In this document: one piece after another, positions 1-7,320 of the stretch | How the letters are laid out: each line of letters begins with the position of its first letter | Position numbering within the stretch: position 1 is the first letter of the stretch | Assembly: GCA_028875955.1 (NCBI GenBank) | Contig: JAGWTX010000019.1 | Coordinates: forward strand, 1-11,584 | Direction of reading: 5' to 3' | Length of the DNA stretch: 11,584 nucleotides | Source of the DNA: Bacteroidota bacterium | Lineage (GTDB): Bacteria > Bacteroidota > Bacteroidia > Chitinophagales > Chitinophagaceae | Program-made: the position numbers and the translations under genes | The notes under the pieces: generated by a model | Seen by the model: only the letters and a program-made list of their open reading frames with translations | What the model was told of the DNA's origin: nothing | The model's database searches: none

Positions 1-611
1 GGTTTCTTGAAAAACCTGTTTTGAAATAATAGTATGACGATGACCCCGGAAGAAATGGAAGCATCTGCTATATTGAAAACGGGACGGAAGAATTCAAAAT
101 CGTCGCCACCTACCAGTGGCATCCAGGCCGGAAAATGGGTATTGCTGATCAGCGGGAAATACAACATATCCACAACTTTACCGTGCAGGATTCCCGCGTA
201 GCCTCCGCCTGGTGGAAACAAGCGGGCCAAGTTCTGTGAGAAAGGGTTGCTGGCTTCAAAAATCAATCCGTAGAATAAACTATCGATCAGGTTACCCAGT
301 GCACCGGCATAGATGAGCGCGGCACAAATGATAAAACCCTTGTGGTATTTTTTCCGGATAAAGTCCCTTAATAAAAAGCTGCCCCAGATAACGGCCACCA
401 ACCTGAATAAAGTGAGTATGATCTTCCCGAATCCGCCACCAAATTTCCAGCCCCAGGCCATGCCTTCATTTTCTACAAAATGTAAACGGAACCAATTGCC
501 TACAATCTTGTGTTCCTCACCGGCATAAAAATTCAATTTGATATAAAATTTCAAAGCCTGGTCGGTGAAGATGATCAGTAGAATCAGAAAAATAACTTGT
601 CTTGCTTTCAC
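1..611 (-). CDS. lspA: Lipoprotein signal peptidase (signal peptidase II), 3' end missing
   Basis: This inner-membrane aspartyl peptidase cuts the signal peptide from diacylglyceryl-modified prolipoproteins. I translated 203 codons; the stop lies beyond the window edge. Visible family motifs are a hydrophobic first segment (residues 6-16) ending in TDQ, FVENEGMAWG (45-54), GNLIDS (106-111), GKVVDM (144-149) and FRPVFNIADASIS (175-187). Asp148 and Asp183 sit where the catalytic aspartate pair is expected. The stretch between GNLIDS and GKVVDM, including a GGGYAG segment, is longer than in proteobacterial LspA and, from memory, is typical of Bacteroidota. The start is GTG at 611-609. No ATG occurs in frame upstream before a stop at 680-678, and the residues after GTG (KARQVIFLILL) look like a normal LspA N-terminus. 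The gene lies 79 nt downstream of murF-alr and has its own promoter candidate. Confidence 0.93.
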   Translation of the reverse strand, partial: MKARQVIFLILLIIFTDQALKFYIKLNFYAGEEHKIVGNWFRLHFVENEGMAWGWKFGGGFGKIILTLFRLVAVIWGSFLLRDFIRKKYHKGFIICAALIYAGALGNLIDSLFYGLIFEASNPFSQNLARLFPPGGGYAGILHGKVVDMLYFPLISNTHFPAWMPLVGGDDFEFFRPVFNIADASISSGVIVILLFQNRFFKK

Positions 612-631
612 TGCATGGTTTTTATGGTGGG

Positions 632-662
632 CAAAGATAGGATTTGAGCCGCAAGGGCTCAA
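632..662 (-). promoter_or_regulatory. Candidate Bacteroidota-type promoter for lspA
   Basis: On the minus strand a TTG (662-660) is followed after 20 nt by TATCTTTG (639-632). This matches the Bacteroidota sigma-factor pattern of a -33 TTG and a -7 TAnnTTTG with about 19-21 nt between them. The predicted transcription start near 626 leaves a leader of roughly 15 nt before the GTG start of lspA. It is the only site in the window with both elements well placed. The spacer contains a 7-bp dyad, described separately. The assignment rests on pattern match alone. Confidence 0.5.
644..662. promoter_or_regulatory. Seven-bp inverted repeat inside the lspA promoter
   Basis: TTGAGCC (644-650) and GGCTCAA (656-662) form perfect 7-bp arms around a 5-nt loop. 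The dyad fills most of the spacer between the -33 and -7 elements of the lspA promoter and includes the -33 TTG itself. It also lies 29 nt past the murF-alr stop codon. It could therefore be an operator, or an RNA hairpin that ends or stabilises the murF-alr transcript. On the minus strand no T-run follows the hairpin, which argues against a classical intrinsic terminator. Confidence 0.35.
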
Positions 663-690
663 GGGGTTTTGAAAAGTTTACATTTTTGTT

Positions 691-3183
691 TTATTCTTCG
701 AGATACACCCTTTTGACCCGCTGGCTGATACCCGTCATCACTTCATAGGCAATCGTTTCAGACCAGGCTGCCACCTGCTCAATGGGCAGGTTTTTCCCGA
801 ATATCTCAACAATCCCTCCTTCCTTTAGATCCGGAATGCCGGTTACATCCAGCATTGTCATATCCATACACACCTGTCCGATCACCGGGGCCAGTTTACC
901 CTGAACATACATTTTACCCCTGCCCAATCCCAGCTTACGGCTAAATCCATCTGCATAACCGATTCTTACCGTTGCTATCAGGCTATCTTTTAACACCACA
1001 CCCTTCCGGCCATAACCGATGGTTTCTCCGGCTTTCACTTTTCGTAGCTGGGCGATGGTAGATTTTAATGTGGCTACGGTTTCCAGTTGCATACCCTTAC
1101 CCTCTGCCACATCAACCCCGTATAAACCAATACCCAGACGCACCATATCAAACTGGTACTCCGGATTCCGGTGGATCGCAGCCGTGTTGGCAATATGTTT
1201 TATGAAATTATAGCCCAGTCTGTTCTCCAATTCTGTGCAGGCCTGCCGAAATAAACCCACCTGGTGTTGCGTGAATCCGTCCTGTTCAGCTGATTCACTT
1301 GCTACCAGGTGACTGAAAACCGTTTTTACCGCCATTGTCTGGTGCGCGCGAAGCATGCCTGATAGTTGAACTACATCTTCGGGTTCAAAACCCAGACGGT
1401 TCATTCCTGTATTGATCTTGATATGAACCGGGAACTGCTGGATTCCCTGCTGGTCAAGATAATGGTGAAAAGCCGTATAGATCGGGAAGGAATAGATTTC
1501 AGGTTCCAGGTCATAACTCACCAGTGAATCAAAACCGGCTTCCTCCATATTCATCACCATGATGGGCAGGCTGATTCCTGCTTTTCTCAATTCTACGCCT
1601 TCGTCCGCATAGGCTACGGCCAGGTAATCCACTTTATGAAACTGCAGGATGCGGGCTATTTCCGCACTCCCGCTGCCATAGCTGAAAGCTTTCACCATGG
1701 CCATCAAACGGGTGCTGGGGGCCAGACGGTTCTGGTACTCCTTCAGGTTATGCACCATGGCCGATACATTGATTTCCATCACGGTCTGATGTACTTTCTG
1801 TTCAAGCCAGACAGAGATCCGTTCAAAGGAAAATACACGTGCTCCTTTTACTAAAATATATTCATCCCTGAAAGACTGGCTGTTGATGTCAGCCAAAAAG
1901 TTTTCGGTGGAGGGATAAAACCTGGCATCGAGATCAGGCGCTTCTTCCGCAAACAGGTTTTGATGTCTGATCATCGAGGGGCCGATGCCGATAAAACGCC
2001 GGATCCCTCTTTCGGTAACCTGTTTGGCAATCTCACGATACAGGACGTCTTCAGAAAGACCGGATTCCGGAACGTCTGAAAGAATCAATGTGGTTTTTTG
2101 CTTACCAGCCTGCTGCTGCAGAAAATCCAGCGCCAGTGTAAGCGATACGAGGTCATTGCTGTAACTGTCGTTGATGAGATAACAGTTGTTGATCGCTTTT
2201 TTTAATTGCATCCGCATATCAACCGGCTCAAGGACCTGCAAACGTTCCTGAATGACGGATATTGAATAACCCATTGCTAACATGACTGTACAACAGGTAA
2301 GTGAATTATCAATGGAAATGCGGTCTGTAAACGGAATGGTAAGGGTAAAATTTTGAGACTGGTAACACAGGCTCACCTGTGTTTGCAAAGACGCTTTTTT
2401 CTCTTCCTTTACCAACAGGGTAGCCCCTTCCTCCCTGCTCCAGGAAACCATCTGCGCATTTACCGGAAACAGTTGCCTGTCTCTGCCTTCGGGAAACAAA
2501 TGATTTTGCAAACCATCCTTGGCATATACAAGTGTATCTGCGTTTGTGAACAGTTGAGACTTCTCAATGGCTTTTTGTTGTTGGTCTTTGAAACCGGGGT
2601 TATGTGCTTCCCCCAGATTGGTAAAGACACCGATAGTGGGTTGTATGATTGCAGCCAATGCAGACATTTCACCGGCAGTGGAAATACCCGCTTCAAAAAT
2701 GGCCAGCGTATGTGTTTCATTCATTTGCCAGACACTTAAGGGCACACCTATCTGTGAATTGTAACTTCTGGGACTTCGGATGATCTGATAATCCTTTTGC
2801 AATAACTGGTACAACCATTCTTTTACGATGGTCTTGCCATTGCTGCCGGTAATTCCAATGACCGGTATCTGAAACTGGTTCCGGTGATGTTTTGCCAGCA
2901 ATTGCAATGCTTTCAAAACCACCTGCACTTTCAGGAAAAGAGCACCCGGAAAACCGGATACATCAAAACCCTCTCTTACCACAAAACAGCGGACACCTCT
3001 TTCGTAAACCTCCCTGATAAAATCATGTCCATCCCTTCGCGGCCCTCCGATGGCAAAAAAAAGCGAGTGTTCCGGGAAAACAATTTTACGGCTGTCTGTG
3101 AGCAGGTATTGAATAATAACAGGTGGGGTTGAATCTGTTTCAACCTGCAGAATGCGGGCGATATCCTGAATGGTGTAAGTCAA
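691..3183 (-). CDS. murF-alr: Bifunctional MurF-like ligase / alanine racemase fusion
   Basis: This 830-residue cytoplasmic protein joins a Mur ligase (about 1-462) to a PLP-dependent alanine racemase (about 466-830). Alr makes D-alanine from L-alanine; MurF adds D-Ala-D-Ala to the UDP-MurNAc-tripeptide. Ligase motifs are the ATP loop GITGSNGKT (110-118), NLGEAH (189-194), a possible carbamylated Lys208 and LVKGAR (444-449). The usual Mur signature DxYNANP reads NDSYSNDL at 338-345. Racemase motifs are the PLP lysine Lys498 in AMVKAFSYG, NTGMNRLGF (591-599), the catalytic Tyr743 in RIGYADGFSR, VCMDMTMLD (771-779) and the end YEVMTGISQRV. The fusion is a Bacteroidota trait. The start is a TTG at 3183-3181: no in-frame ATG exists back to a stop at 3213-3211, and TYTIQDIARIL after it fits the MurF N-terminus. 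It lies 10 nt downstream of terC, so co-transcription is likely. The racemase call is very firm; how active the ligase half is cannot be judged. Confidence 0.96.
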   Translation of the reverse strand: MTYTIQDIARILQVETDSTPPVIIQYLLTDSRKIVFPEHSLFFAIGGPRRDGHDFIREVYERGVRCFVVREGFDVSGFPGALFLKVQVVLKALQLLAKHHRNQFQIPVIGITGSNGKTIVKEWLYQLLQKDYQIIRSPRSYNSQIGVPLSVWQMNETHTLAIFEAGISTAGEMSALAAIIQPTIGVFTNLGEAHNPGFKDQQQKAIEKSQLFTNADTLVYAKDGLQNHLFPEGRDRQLFPVNAQMVSWSREEGATLLVKEEKKASLQTQVSLCYQSQNFTLTIPFTDRISIDNSLTCCTVMLAMGYSISVIQERLQVLEPVDMRMQLKKAINNCYLINDSYSNDLVSLTLALDFLQQQAGKQKTTLILSDVPESGLSEDVLYREIAKQVTERGIRRFIGIGPSMIRHQNLFAEEAPDLDARFYPSTENFLADINSQSFRDEYILVKGARVFSFERISVWLEQKVHQTVMEINVSAMVHNLKEYQNRLAPSTRLMAMVKAFSYGSGSAEIARILQFHKVDYLAVAYADEGVELRKAGISLPIMVMNMEEAGFDSLVSYDLEPEIYSFPIYTAFHHYLDQQGIQQFPVHIKINTGMNRLGFEPEDVVQLSGMLRAHQTMAVKTVFSHLVASESAEQDGFTQHQVGLFRQACTELENRLGYNFIKHIANTAAIHRNPEYQFDMVRLGIGLYGVDVAEGKGMQLETVATLKSTIAQLRKVKAGETIGYGRKGVVLKDSLIATVRIGYADGFSRKLGLGRGKMYVQGKLAPVIGQVCMDMTMLDVTGIPDLKEGGIVEIFGKNLPIEQVAAWSETIAYEVMTGISQRVKRVYLEE

Positions 3184-3193
3184 ATCATTGCTT

Positions 3194-4210
3194 TTATAGG
3201 GATCCGTCTTTCACATCTTCCGGTATGTTTTTTTTATTGGCGAAGATGGAATAAAAGACAGACCCTGAAATACACAGAACGATAATACCGAGGGATAGGA
3301 ATACCTGGCTTGTTTTATCGATCCATTGGTTCAAAAAATGTTCACCCAGCATTTTTACGCCTATGAATACGAGTACAATGGCGATTCCCTGCTGAAGATA
3401 ATCGAATTTGGTAACGGCACCCCGCAGCAGGAAGAAGAGGGAACGCAATCCCAAAACGGCAAAAATATTCGAGGTATAGATCACCATCGGGTCTTTTGAG
3501 ATCCCCATGACAGCCGGGATGGAATCCAGTGCAAAAACCAGATCAATGGCTGCGAGCAGGATCACGACCACAAACAAGGAAGTATATACCGGTTTCCCGT
3601 TTTCACGGTAGATATATTTCCCGTTACCATCATGGTCTGCCAGCGGTAGAAATCTTTTCAGGAACCGGTATACTCTGGACTCATGGGGATCAAACTCCTC
3701 CTCATCTCCACCTGTGAACATTTTGTATCCGGTATACACCAGAAAGACCCCGAACAGATAGAGTATCCATTCAAATTTTGCAACCAGTGCAACGCCTACG
3801 GTAATAAAGATCACCCGGAAAAGGATGGCCATCAATATCCCGATAAGCAGCACCCTTGGATAATGCTTTTCCTTTACGGAAAAAGATGTGAATATGAGAA
3901 TGAAGACAAATATATTATCGATACTCAGGCTCCATTCCATCAGATAGGCGCTTAGAAATTCGAGTGCAGTCTGTGGTCCGTTGGTTATGGTTAGTTTTCC
4001 TGCCTGCAGGTTTTCCCGGGAAAGCGAGGGCCCTTCTATCCACAGGAAAAGGAAAAACAACAATGCCAGTCCTACCCAGAAAGCCGTCTGTACCAATGCC
4101 TGTTTGATGCTGATGGTCTTGTTTTTTTTACTCAGCAAACCCAGGTCAAATGCCAGTGCAATGATCAGGATCACCCCAAAAACCAGATATACGATCTCGT
4201 GTGTAGACAT
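3194..4210 (-). CDS. TerC/Alx family integral membrane protein, likely metal exporter
   Basis: This 338-residue inner-membrane protein belongs to the TerC family. Members such as E. coli Alx and the B. subtilis homologues are linked to manganese efflux and to metal loading of secreted enzymes. Two conserved membrane blocks are clear: ALEFLSAYLMEWSLSIDNIF at about 82-101, with acidic residues Glu84, Glu92 and Asp98, and AAIDLVFALDSIPAVMG at 220-236, with Asp223 and Asp229, followed by SNIFAVLGLRSLFFLL (247-262). A charged loop (about 167-210) lies between the halves, as in the Alx-like branch. About eight or nine hydrophobic segments are visible. The start is an ATG at 4210. The gene lies 44 nt after gldG and 10 nt before murF-alr. 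The family is certain; the substrate is inferred from relatives. Confidence 0.93.
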   Translation of the reverse strand: MSTHEIVYLVFGVILIIALAFDLGLLSKKNKTISIKQALVQTAFWVGLALLFFLFLWIEGPSLSRENLQAGKLTITNGPQTALEFLSAYLMEWSLSIDNIFVFILIFTSFSVKEKHYPRVLLIGILMAILFRVIFITVGVALVAKFEWILYLFGVFLVYTGYKMFTGGDEEEFDPHESRVYRFLKRFLPLADHDGNGKYIYRENGKPVYTSLFVVVILLAAIDLVFALDSIPAVMGISKDPMVIYTSNIFAVLGLRSLFFLLRGAVTKFDYLQQGIAIVLVFIGVKMLGEHFLNQWIDKTSQVFLSLGIIVLCISGSVFYSIFANKKNIPEDVKDGSL

Positions 4211-4220
4211 ACGGAAGTTT

Positions 4221-4228
4221 CAAAGCTA
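4221..4228 (-). promoter_or_regulatory. Possible -7 box upstream of terC
   Basis: TAGCTTTG on the minus strand matches the TAnnTTTG pattern and lies in the 44-nt gap between gldG and terC. No TTG is found at the expected -33 distance. The predicted start of transcription would leave a leader of only about 5 nt before the ATG. The site could allow terC and murF-alr to be transcribed apart from gldFG, but the support is weak. Confidence 0.22.
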
Positions 4229-4254
4229 AAGGTAAACAGACCGGAAGTTAGTTA

Positions 4255-6003
4255 TTAAGACTGGTATTTATTTTTTCGGCGCCACTGAAAAAAGATACCG
4301 GCCAGGACCACCAGCACGATGGGTAATACAATGTTGATCAATTGCCAGCGGGTTTTCTGTTCGGCCACTTTTGCCTTATCGAGTAACCGGAGAATAATAT
4401 CCTTGTTCCTGCTTTCGAATAATCCGTTTTTATTAACGAGATAATCTATCGAATTCAATAGGAACTCACGGTTGGCAAACCGGTAATTTTCAAAGGGGAT
4501 CAAACCCATGGGTAGCGGACCGGCGGTCTTACTGATGGCATTGGTAACAATATCTGCATCCGATACCACGATCTGTTTAGAAGGCTTACCGGCTGTAGAC
4601 AGATAAGGTTTACCGGTATATTTTTTCACAGAATCCATCATGGCCTGTGAAATCCGGTTTTGAAAAAGAGAGGTGAATTTTCCCTCCAGTAAAACCGCAA
4701 CCGGAATATAGCTTTTTGTAAAACTCATCAGGTCTTCATCGGATTTCACGCTATTGATGCTGACAATGGCGGGAGAACTGATTCTCCGGCTGTTGGTATC
4801 GGAAGCAAGCAGGATGGTCTTATCAATCCCCGGGGCTTTAACGGTATCAATACTCGAAGGGAAAATCGGCAATACCCTGTCCAGATTTTTTGAGATCGGG
4901 TTGTCACTGTGTGTAGCCAGAAATGGATAATAGGGCCAGGGGATCCTTTGCATTTTCGGACTGCCATCCGGATTGGTTCCGATAACAATGGGGATCTTGG
5001 AACAGTTGAGATCCTGCACCAGGTCCGGGTTGATCCTTACTCCGTAACGGAACAGGATATCATCCAGGTTCAGCCCCCTGTCGTAGGCGGTATATTCTGC
5101 CTGACTGCGCATCAGGCTATCCAGTTCGGCATGTAACTTATCAATAAACCAGATGATCTTGCCACCCTGCATCACATACTGGTCCAGTTTCAGTTTGTCT
5201 TCATCGGTAAAAGGCTGTGTTGGTTTAACGATCATCAATGCATCAATGATACCCGGATCGGGATATCCCTGTTTCAGGTCAAACACTGCCAACCGGTATT
5301 CATTGCGGAGACTTTCTCCCAGGTCATTTACGGTAAAATCCGTGGGTTCGCCATTGCCTACTGCATAGGCCACAGTGGGTACGTATTTCCGGGTGAGTTT
5401 ATCGATCGCATCGGCAAATTTAAATTCGAGCAGGGCTTCCGCAGCATTGCGGGTGGCTTCCACATCTTCCTGCGGTGCATTGTCATTGATCACATTATAC
5501 TGCTTATACACTTTCCGGCTACTGCGCAGGTCTACCGCGATGGGTTTCTGGTTTTTCCGGAAACTTACCAATGCGGAAGGGATGATCAGCTGATTGGTTT
5601 CTTTCTCGGTTTGTGCAGAAACATTATTCTCAAACACCACACCCAGGCGCGAAAGGCTGTCATAGAGCCTGACTTTTGCCGTATCGTTGGTTATATCCGC
5701 ACCCGGTTTTTCAAAACGTACCTGGATATGATTCCCTGACAGGGAGCGGAAATCTTCCAGCATATCCCTGGTGGCGATACTTAACTTTTTATAATCAGCA
5801 GGAAGATCACCCGTCAGGAATACCTGTATGGTAATCACGCTATCCAGCCCCTTCAGCAACTGTTTGGTTGGCTGGGTAAGACTGAATCTTTTTTCTGCCG
5901 TCAGATCTAACCGGAAAAAGAAAAATGTGGAGAGATAAAGCACGCAAAGGAATAAGGCAATCACACCCCAAAGCCTATTTTTATGTTGCCAGAATCTGCG
6001 CAT
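4255..6003 (-). CDS. gldG: Gliding-motility ABC transporter auxiliary protein GldG
   Basis: This 582-residue protein is the membrane-anchored extracytoplasmic partner of the GldA-GldF-GldG ABC transporter. That transporter is required for gliding in Flavobacterium johnsoniae but is also kept in many Bacteroidota that do not glide. The sequence shows an N-terminal membrane anchor (about 11-30), then the family opening RLDLTAEKRFSLTQPTKQLL at 31-50. A large periplasmic region with alternating alpha/beta character follows, with one C-terminal membrane helix (about 555-574) and a basic tail (RRKNKYQS). The first conserved block resembles the ABC-type auxiliary domain found in GldG. It follows gldF by 11 nt, as expected for a two-gene unit. 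No GldA ATPase gene is in the window. Whether this organism glides cannot be told from these genes. Confidence 0.93.
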   Translation of the reverse strand: MRRFWQHKNRLWGVIALFLCVLYLSTFFFFRLDLTAEKRFSLTQPTKQLLKGLDSVITIQVFLTGDLPADYKKLSIATRDMLEDFRSLSGNHIQVRFEKPGADITNDTAKVRLYDSLSRLGVVFENNVSAQTEKETNQLIIPSALVSFRKNQKPIAVDLRSSRKVYKQYNVINDNAPQEDVEATRNAAEALLEFKFADAIDKLTRKYVPTVAYAVGNGEPTDFTVNDLGESLRNEYRLAVFDLKQGYPDPGIIDALMIVKPTQPFTDEDKLKLDQYVMQGGKIIWFIDKLHAELDSLMRSQAEYTAYDRGLNLDDILFRYGVRINPDLVQDLNCSKIPIVIGTNPDGSPKMQRIPWPYYPFLATHSDNPISKNLDRVLPIFPSSIDTVKAPGIDKTILLASDTNSRRISSPAIVSINSVKSDEDLMSFTKSYIPVAVLLEGKFTSLFQNRISQAMMDSVKKYTGKPYLSTAGKPSKQIVVSDADIVTNAISKTAGPLPMGLIPFENYRFANREFLLNSIDYLVNKNGLFESRNKDIILRLLDKAKVAEQKTRWQLINIVLPIVLVVLAGIFFQWRRKNKYQS

Positions 6004-6014
6004 GTGTTACCGGA

Positions 6015-6737
6015 TTATCTTTTGGTTAGGTTGCGTTGGGTGATGAATAGGAAAATACCGATGATGCCGGCAAAATAAACCAGGTCCCTGCTGTCCACCA
6101 CCCCCCTGCTGATACTCCTGTAATGAAAGTCAATCCCCAGCATTTCAATATAATAATCCAGACCGGCATGAAATACGGGGAGTTTGCTCATGGCTTCAAA
6201 ACCATTGTATAATAAAAAACAGGTGAATGCGCCGGCCATAAAAGCCACCACTGTATTCTGGGTATAACTACTGGCGGCAATGCCGATGGAGGTAAATACC
6301 GCACCCAATAAAACCAGGCCCAGATAACTACCCATGGTTGCCCCCATATCAATTCCGCCGGTTACACTCAATGCCTGAACGGATACTGCATACATCAGGG
6401 TGGGTAACAATGCCGTTACCACAATCAGCAGCGCGCCAAAAAATTTCCCGCCTACAATCTGAACCGGCGTAAGCGGAAGGGTTTTTAATAATTCAAAAGT
6501 GCCCGTCTTATATTCATCTGCAAGGCTACGCATGGTGATGGTGGGAATCAGGAATAACAGGATCCAGGGTGCCAGGTTGAAAAAACTGCCCAGGCTGGCA
6601 TACCCGAAATCAAGAATACTGGTATCCGGAAAAACAAAGAGAAACAACCCGTTCAGGAGCAGAAAGACCACGAGTGCGATATAACCGGTAAGGCTGCTGA
6701 AAAACTGTTGCCATTCCTTTTTGCAGATCATCCACAT
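6015..6737 (-). CDS. gldF: Gliding-motility ABC transporter permease GldF
   Basis: This 240-residue ABC-2 type inner-membrane permease pairs with GldG and an ATPase encoded elsewhere. Six hydrophobic segments are visible, at about 17-36, 53-69, 100-120, 135-155, 163-179 and 219-233. Between the second and third lies ADEYKTGTFELLKTLPLTP (73-91), the cytoplasmic coupling motif of this permease family (E-x-x-x-GT-x-E-LL-x-x-x-P). The start is the ATG at 6737, encoding MWMICKKEWQQFF; a second ATG two codons later is the alternative. It is the first gene of the minus-strand block and is transcribed away from the proline-rich gene at 6842. The cargo of this transporter is not established. Confidence 0.94.
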   Translation of the reverse strand: MWMICKKEWQQFFSSLTGYIALVVFLLLNGLFLFVFPDTSILDFGYASLGSFFNLAPWILLFLIPTITMRSLADEYKTGTFELLKTLPLTPVQIVGGKFFGALLIVVTALLPTLMYAVSVQALSVTGGIDMGATMGSYLGLVLLGAVFTSIGIAASSYTQNTVVAFMAGAFTCFLLYNGFEAMSKLPVFHAGLDYYIEMLGIDFHYRSISRGVVDSRDLVYFAGIIGIFLFITQRNLTKR

Positions 6738-6841
6738 CTGTCAAAACTAAATGTTCTTGGTCATTCACCCTAAGACAGACAGTTTTTTAGCGCTACTTTA
6801 TGGATTTTCTCACATTTGGCATCTGATTATAAAATCTTACC

Positions 6842-7213
6842 ATGAAACTAAAATTCTCCCTGCTTTTGATTTGCCTTTTTTGCATTGGCCTTTTCAGCGA
6901 AGCCCAGACAGCAAAAAAGAAAGCAACAAAACCTGCCACAGAATCCAATGTGGAAGAAGAAATACCCGTGACGGTTACCAATACCAGGCGTAAGCATCAT
7001 CTGCCGCCTCCTCCGCCGCCTCCTATCATAAAAAAAGACAAACCGCAGCCACCACCTGCTCCACCCAAGGTGGAAAAAGTGAAATTTGTGCCGCCGGTTA
7101 TCAAAAAAGACAGACCGGCACCGCCACCGCCACCCCCGGCAAAACCCGATCATACAAAATTACCCGTTCCGCCTACCCCCGAAACACCGCCTGTGCCGGA
7201 AGATATCGTCTGA
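6842..7213 (+). CDS. Small secreted proline-rich, lysine-rich protein of unknown function
   Basis: I do not recognise this 123-residue protein as a named family. It begins with a classical signal peptide: MKLK, a hydrophobic core to about residue 17, then FSEAQ with likely cleavage after Ala21. The mature part is low in complexity. It has a Lys/Thr/Glu-rich stretch (24-50), then proline runs of 7 (55-61), 3 (70-72) and 6 (94-99) residues broken by basic patches. The tail is PETPPVPEDIV. Two related units, PIIKKDKPQPPPAPPK (61-76) and PVIKKDRPAPPPPPPAK (85-101), show an internal duplication. Such a chain would be extended and might act as a periplasmic or surface spacer, but that is inference. 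There is no lipobox and no C-terminal sorting domain. The start is the ATG at 6842; signal peptide quality and strand-specific coding sense support it over the antisense frame. Confidence 0.78.
   Translation: MKLKFSLLLICLFCIGLFSEAQTAKKKATKPATESNVEEEIPVTVTNTRRKHHLPPPPPPPIIKKDKPQPPPAPPKVEKVKFVPPVIKKDRPAPPPPPPAKPDHTKLPVPPTPETPPVPEDIV
7022..7144 (+). repeat. Two degenerate in-frame repeats in the proline-rich gene
   Basis: Units at 7022-7069 and 7094-7144 encode the same pattern, P-[IV]-I-K-K-D-[KR]-P-[QA]-PPP-[AP]-PP-(A)-K, with a start-to-start period of 72 nt. The nucleotide copies have diverged, mainly at third codon positions in the proline runs. This suggests an old duplication kept by selection on the protein rather than a recent slippage event. 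Confidence 0.65.
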
Positions 7214-7266
7214 TTACCATGCACACAGGTGTCTGGATCACCCCTGTTTGCGGAAAAGGGTAGCAT

Positions 7267-7300
7267 AAAAAAGGCCGGAGTAAACACTCCGGCCTTTACA
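7267..7300. terminator. Bidirectional intrinsic terminator
   Basis: A perfect 12-bp inverted repeat (arms 7270-7281 and 7286-7297, G+C-rich core GGCCGGAG, 4-nt loop AAAC) lies between two converging genes. Read on the minus strand, the stem runs into six T residues (7272-7267), a strong terminator for the iscS-iscU-iscA operon, whose last stop is 24 nt upstream. Read on the plus strand it follows the proline-rich gene by 56 nt, with a shorter T-run, and probably also stops that transcript. Confidence 0.88.
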
Positions 7301-7320
7301 ACAATCTTATTATCGTTTGT

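Noticed and set aside
6742..6749. TAGTTTTG on the minus strand as a gldF promoter -7 box
   Set aside because: It would place the transcription start almost on the gldF ATG at 6737 and has no -33 partner. A leaderless mRNA is possible but unsupported.
6811..6818. CACATTTG as a -7 box for the proline-rich gene
   Set aside because: It differs from TAnnTTTG at the first base and has no TTG at the -33 distance, so it is too weak to list as a feature.
6848..7153. A 101-codon minus-strand frame opposite the proline-rich gene
   Set aside because: The translation is Arg/Trp/Phe-rich and low in complexity, as expected from reading proline codons backwards. The plus frame has a proper signal peptide and a repeat kept at protein level.
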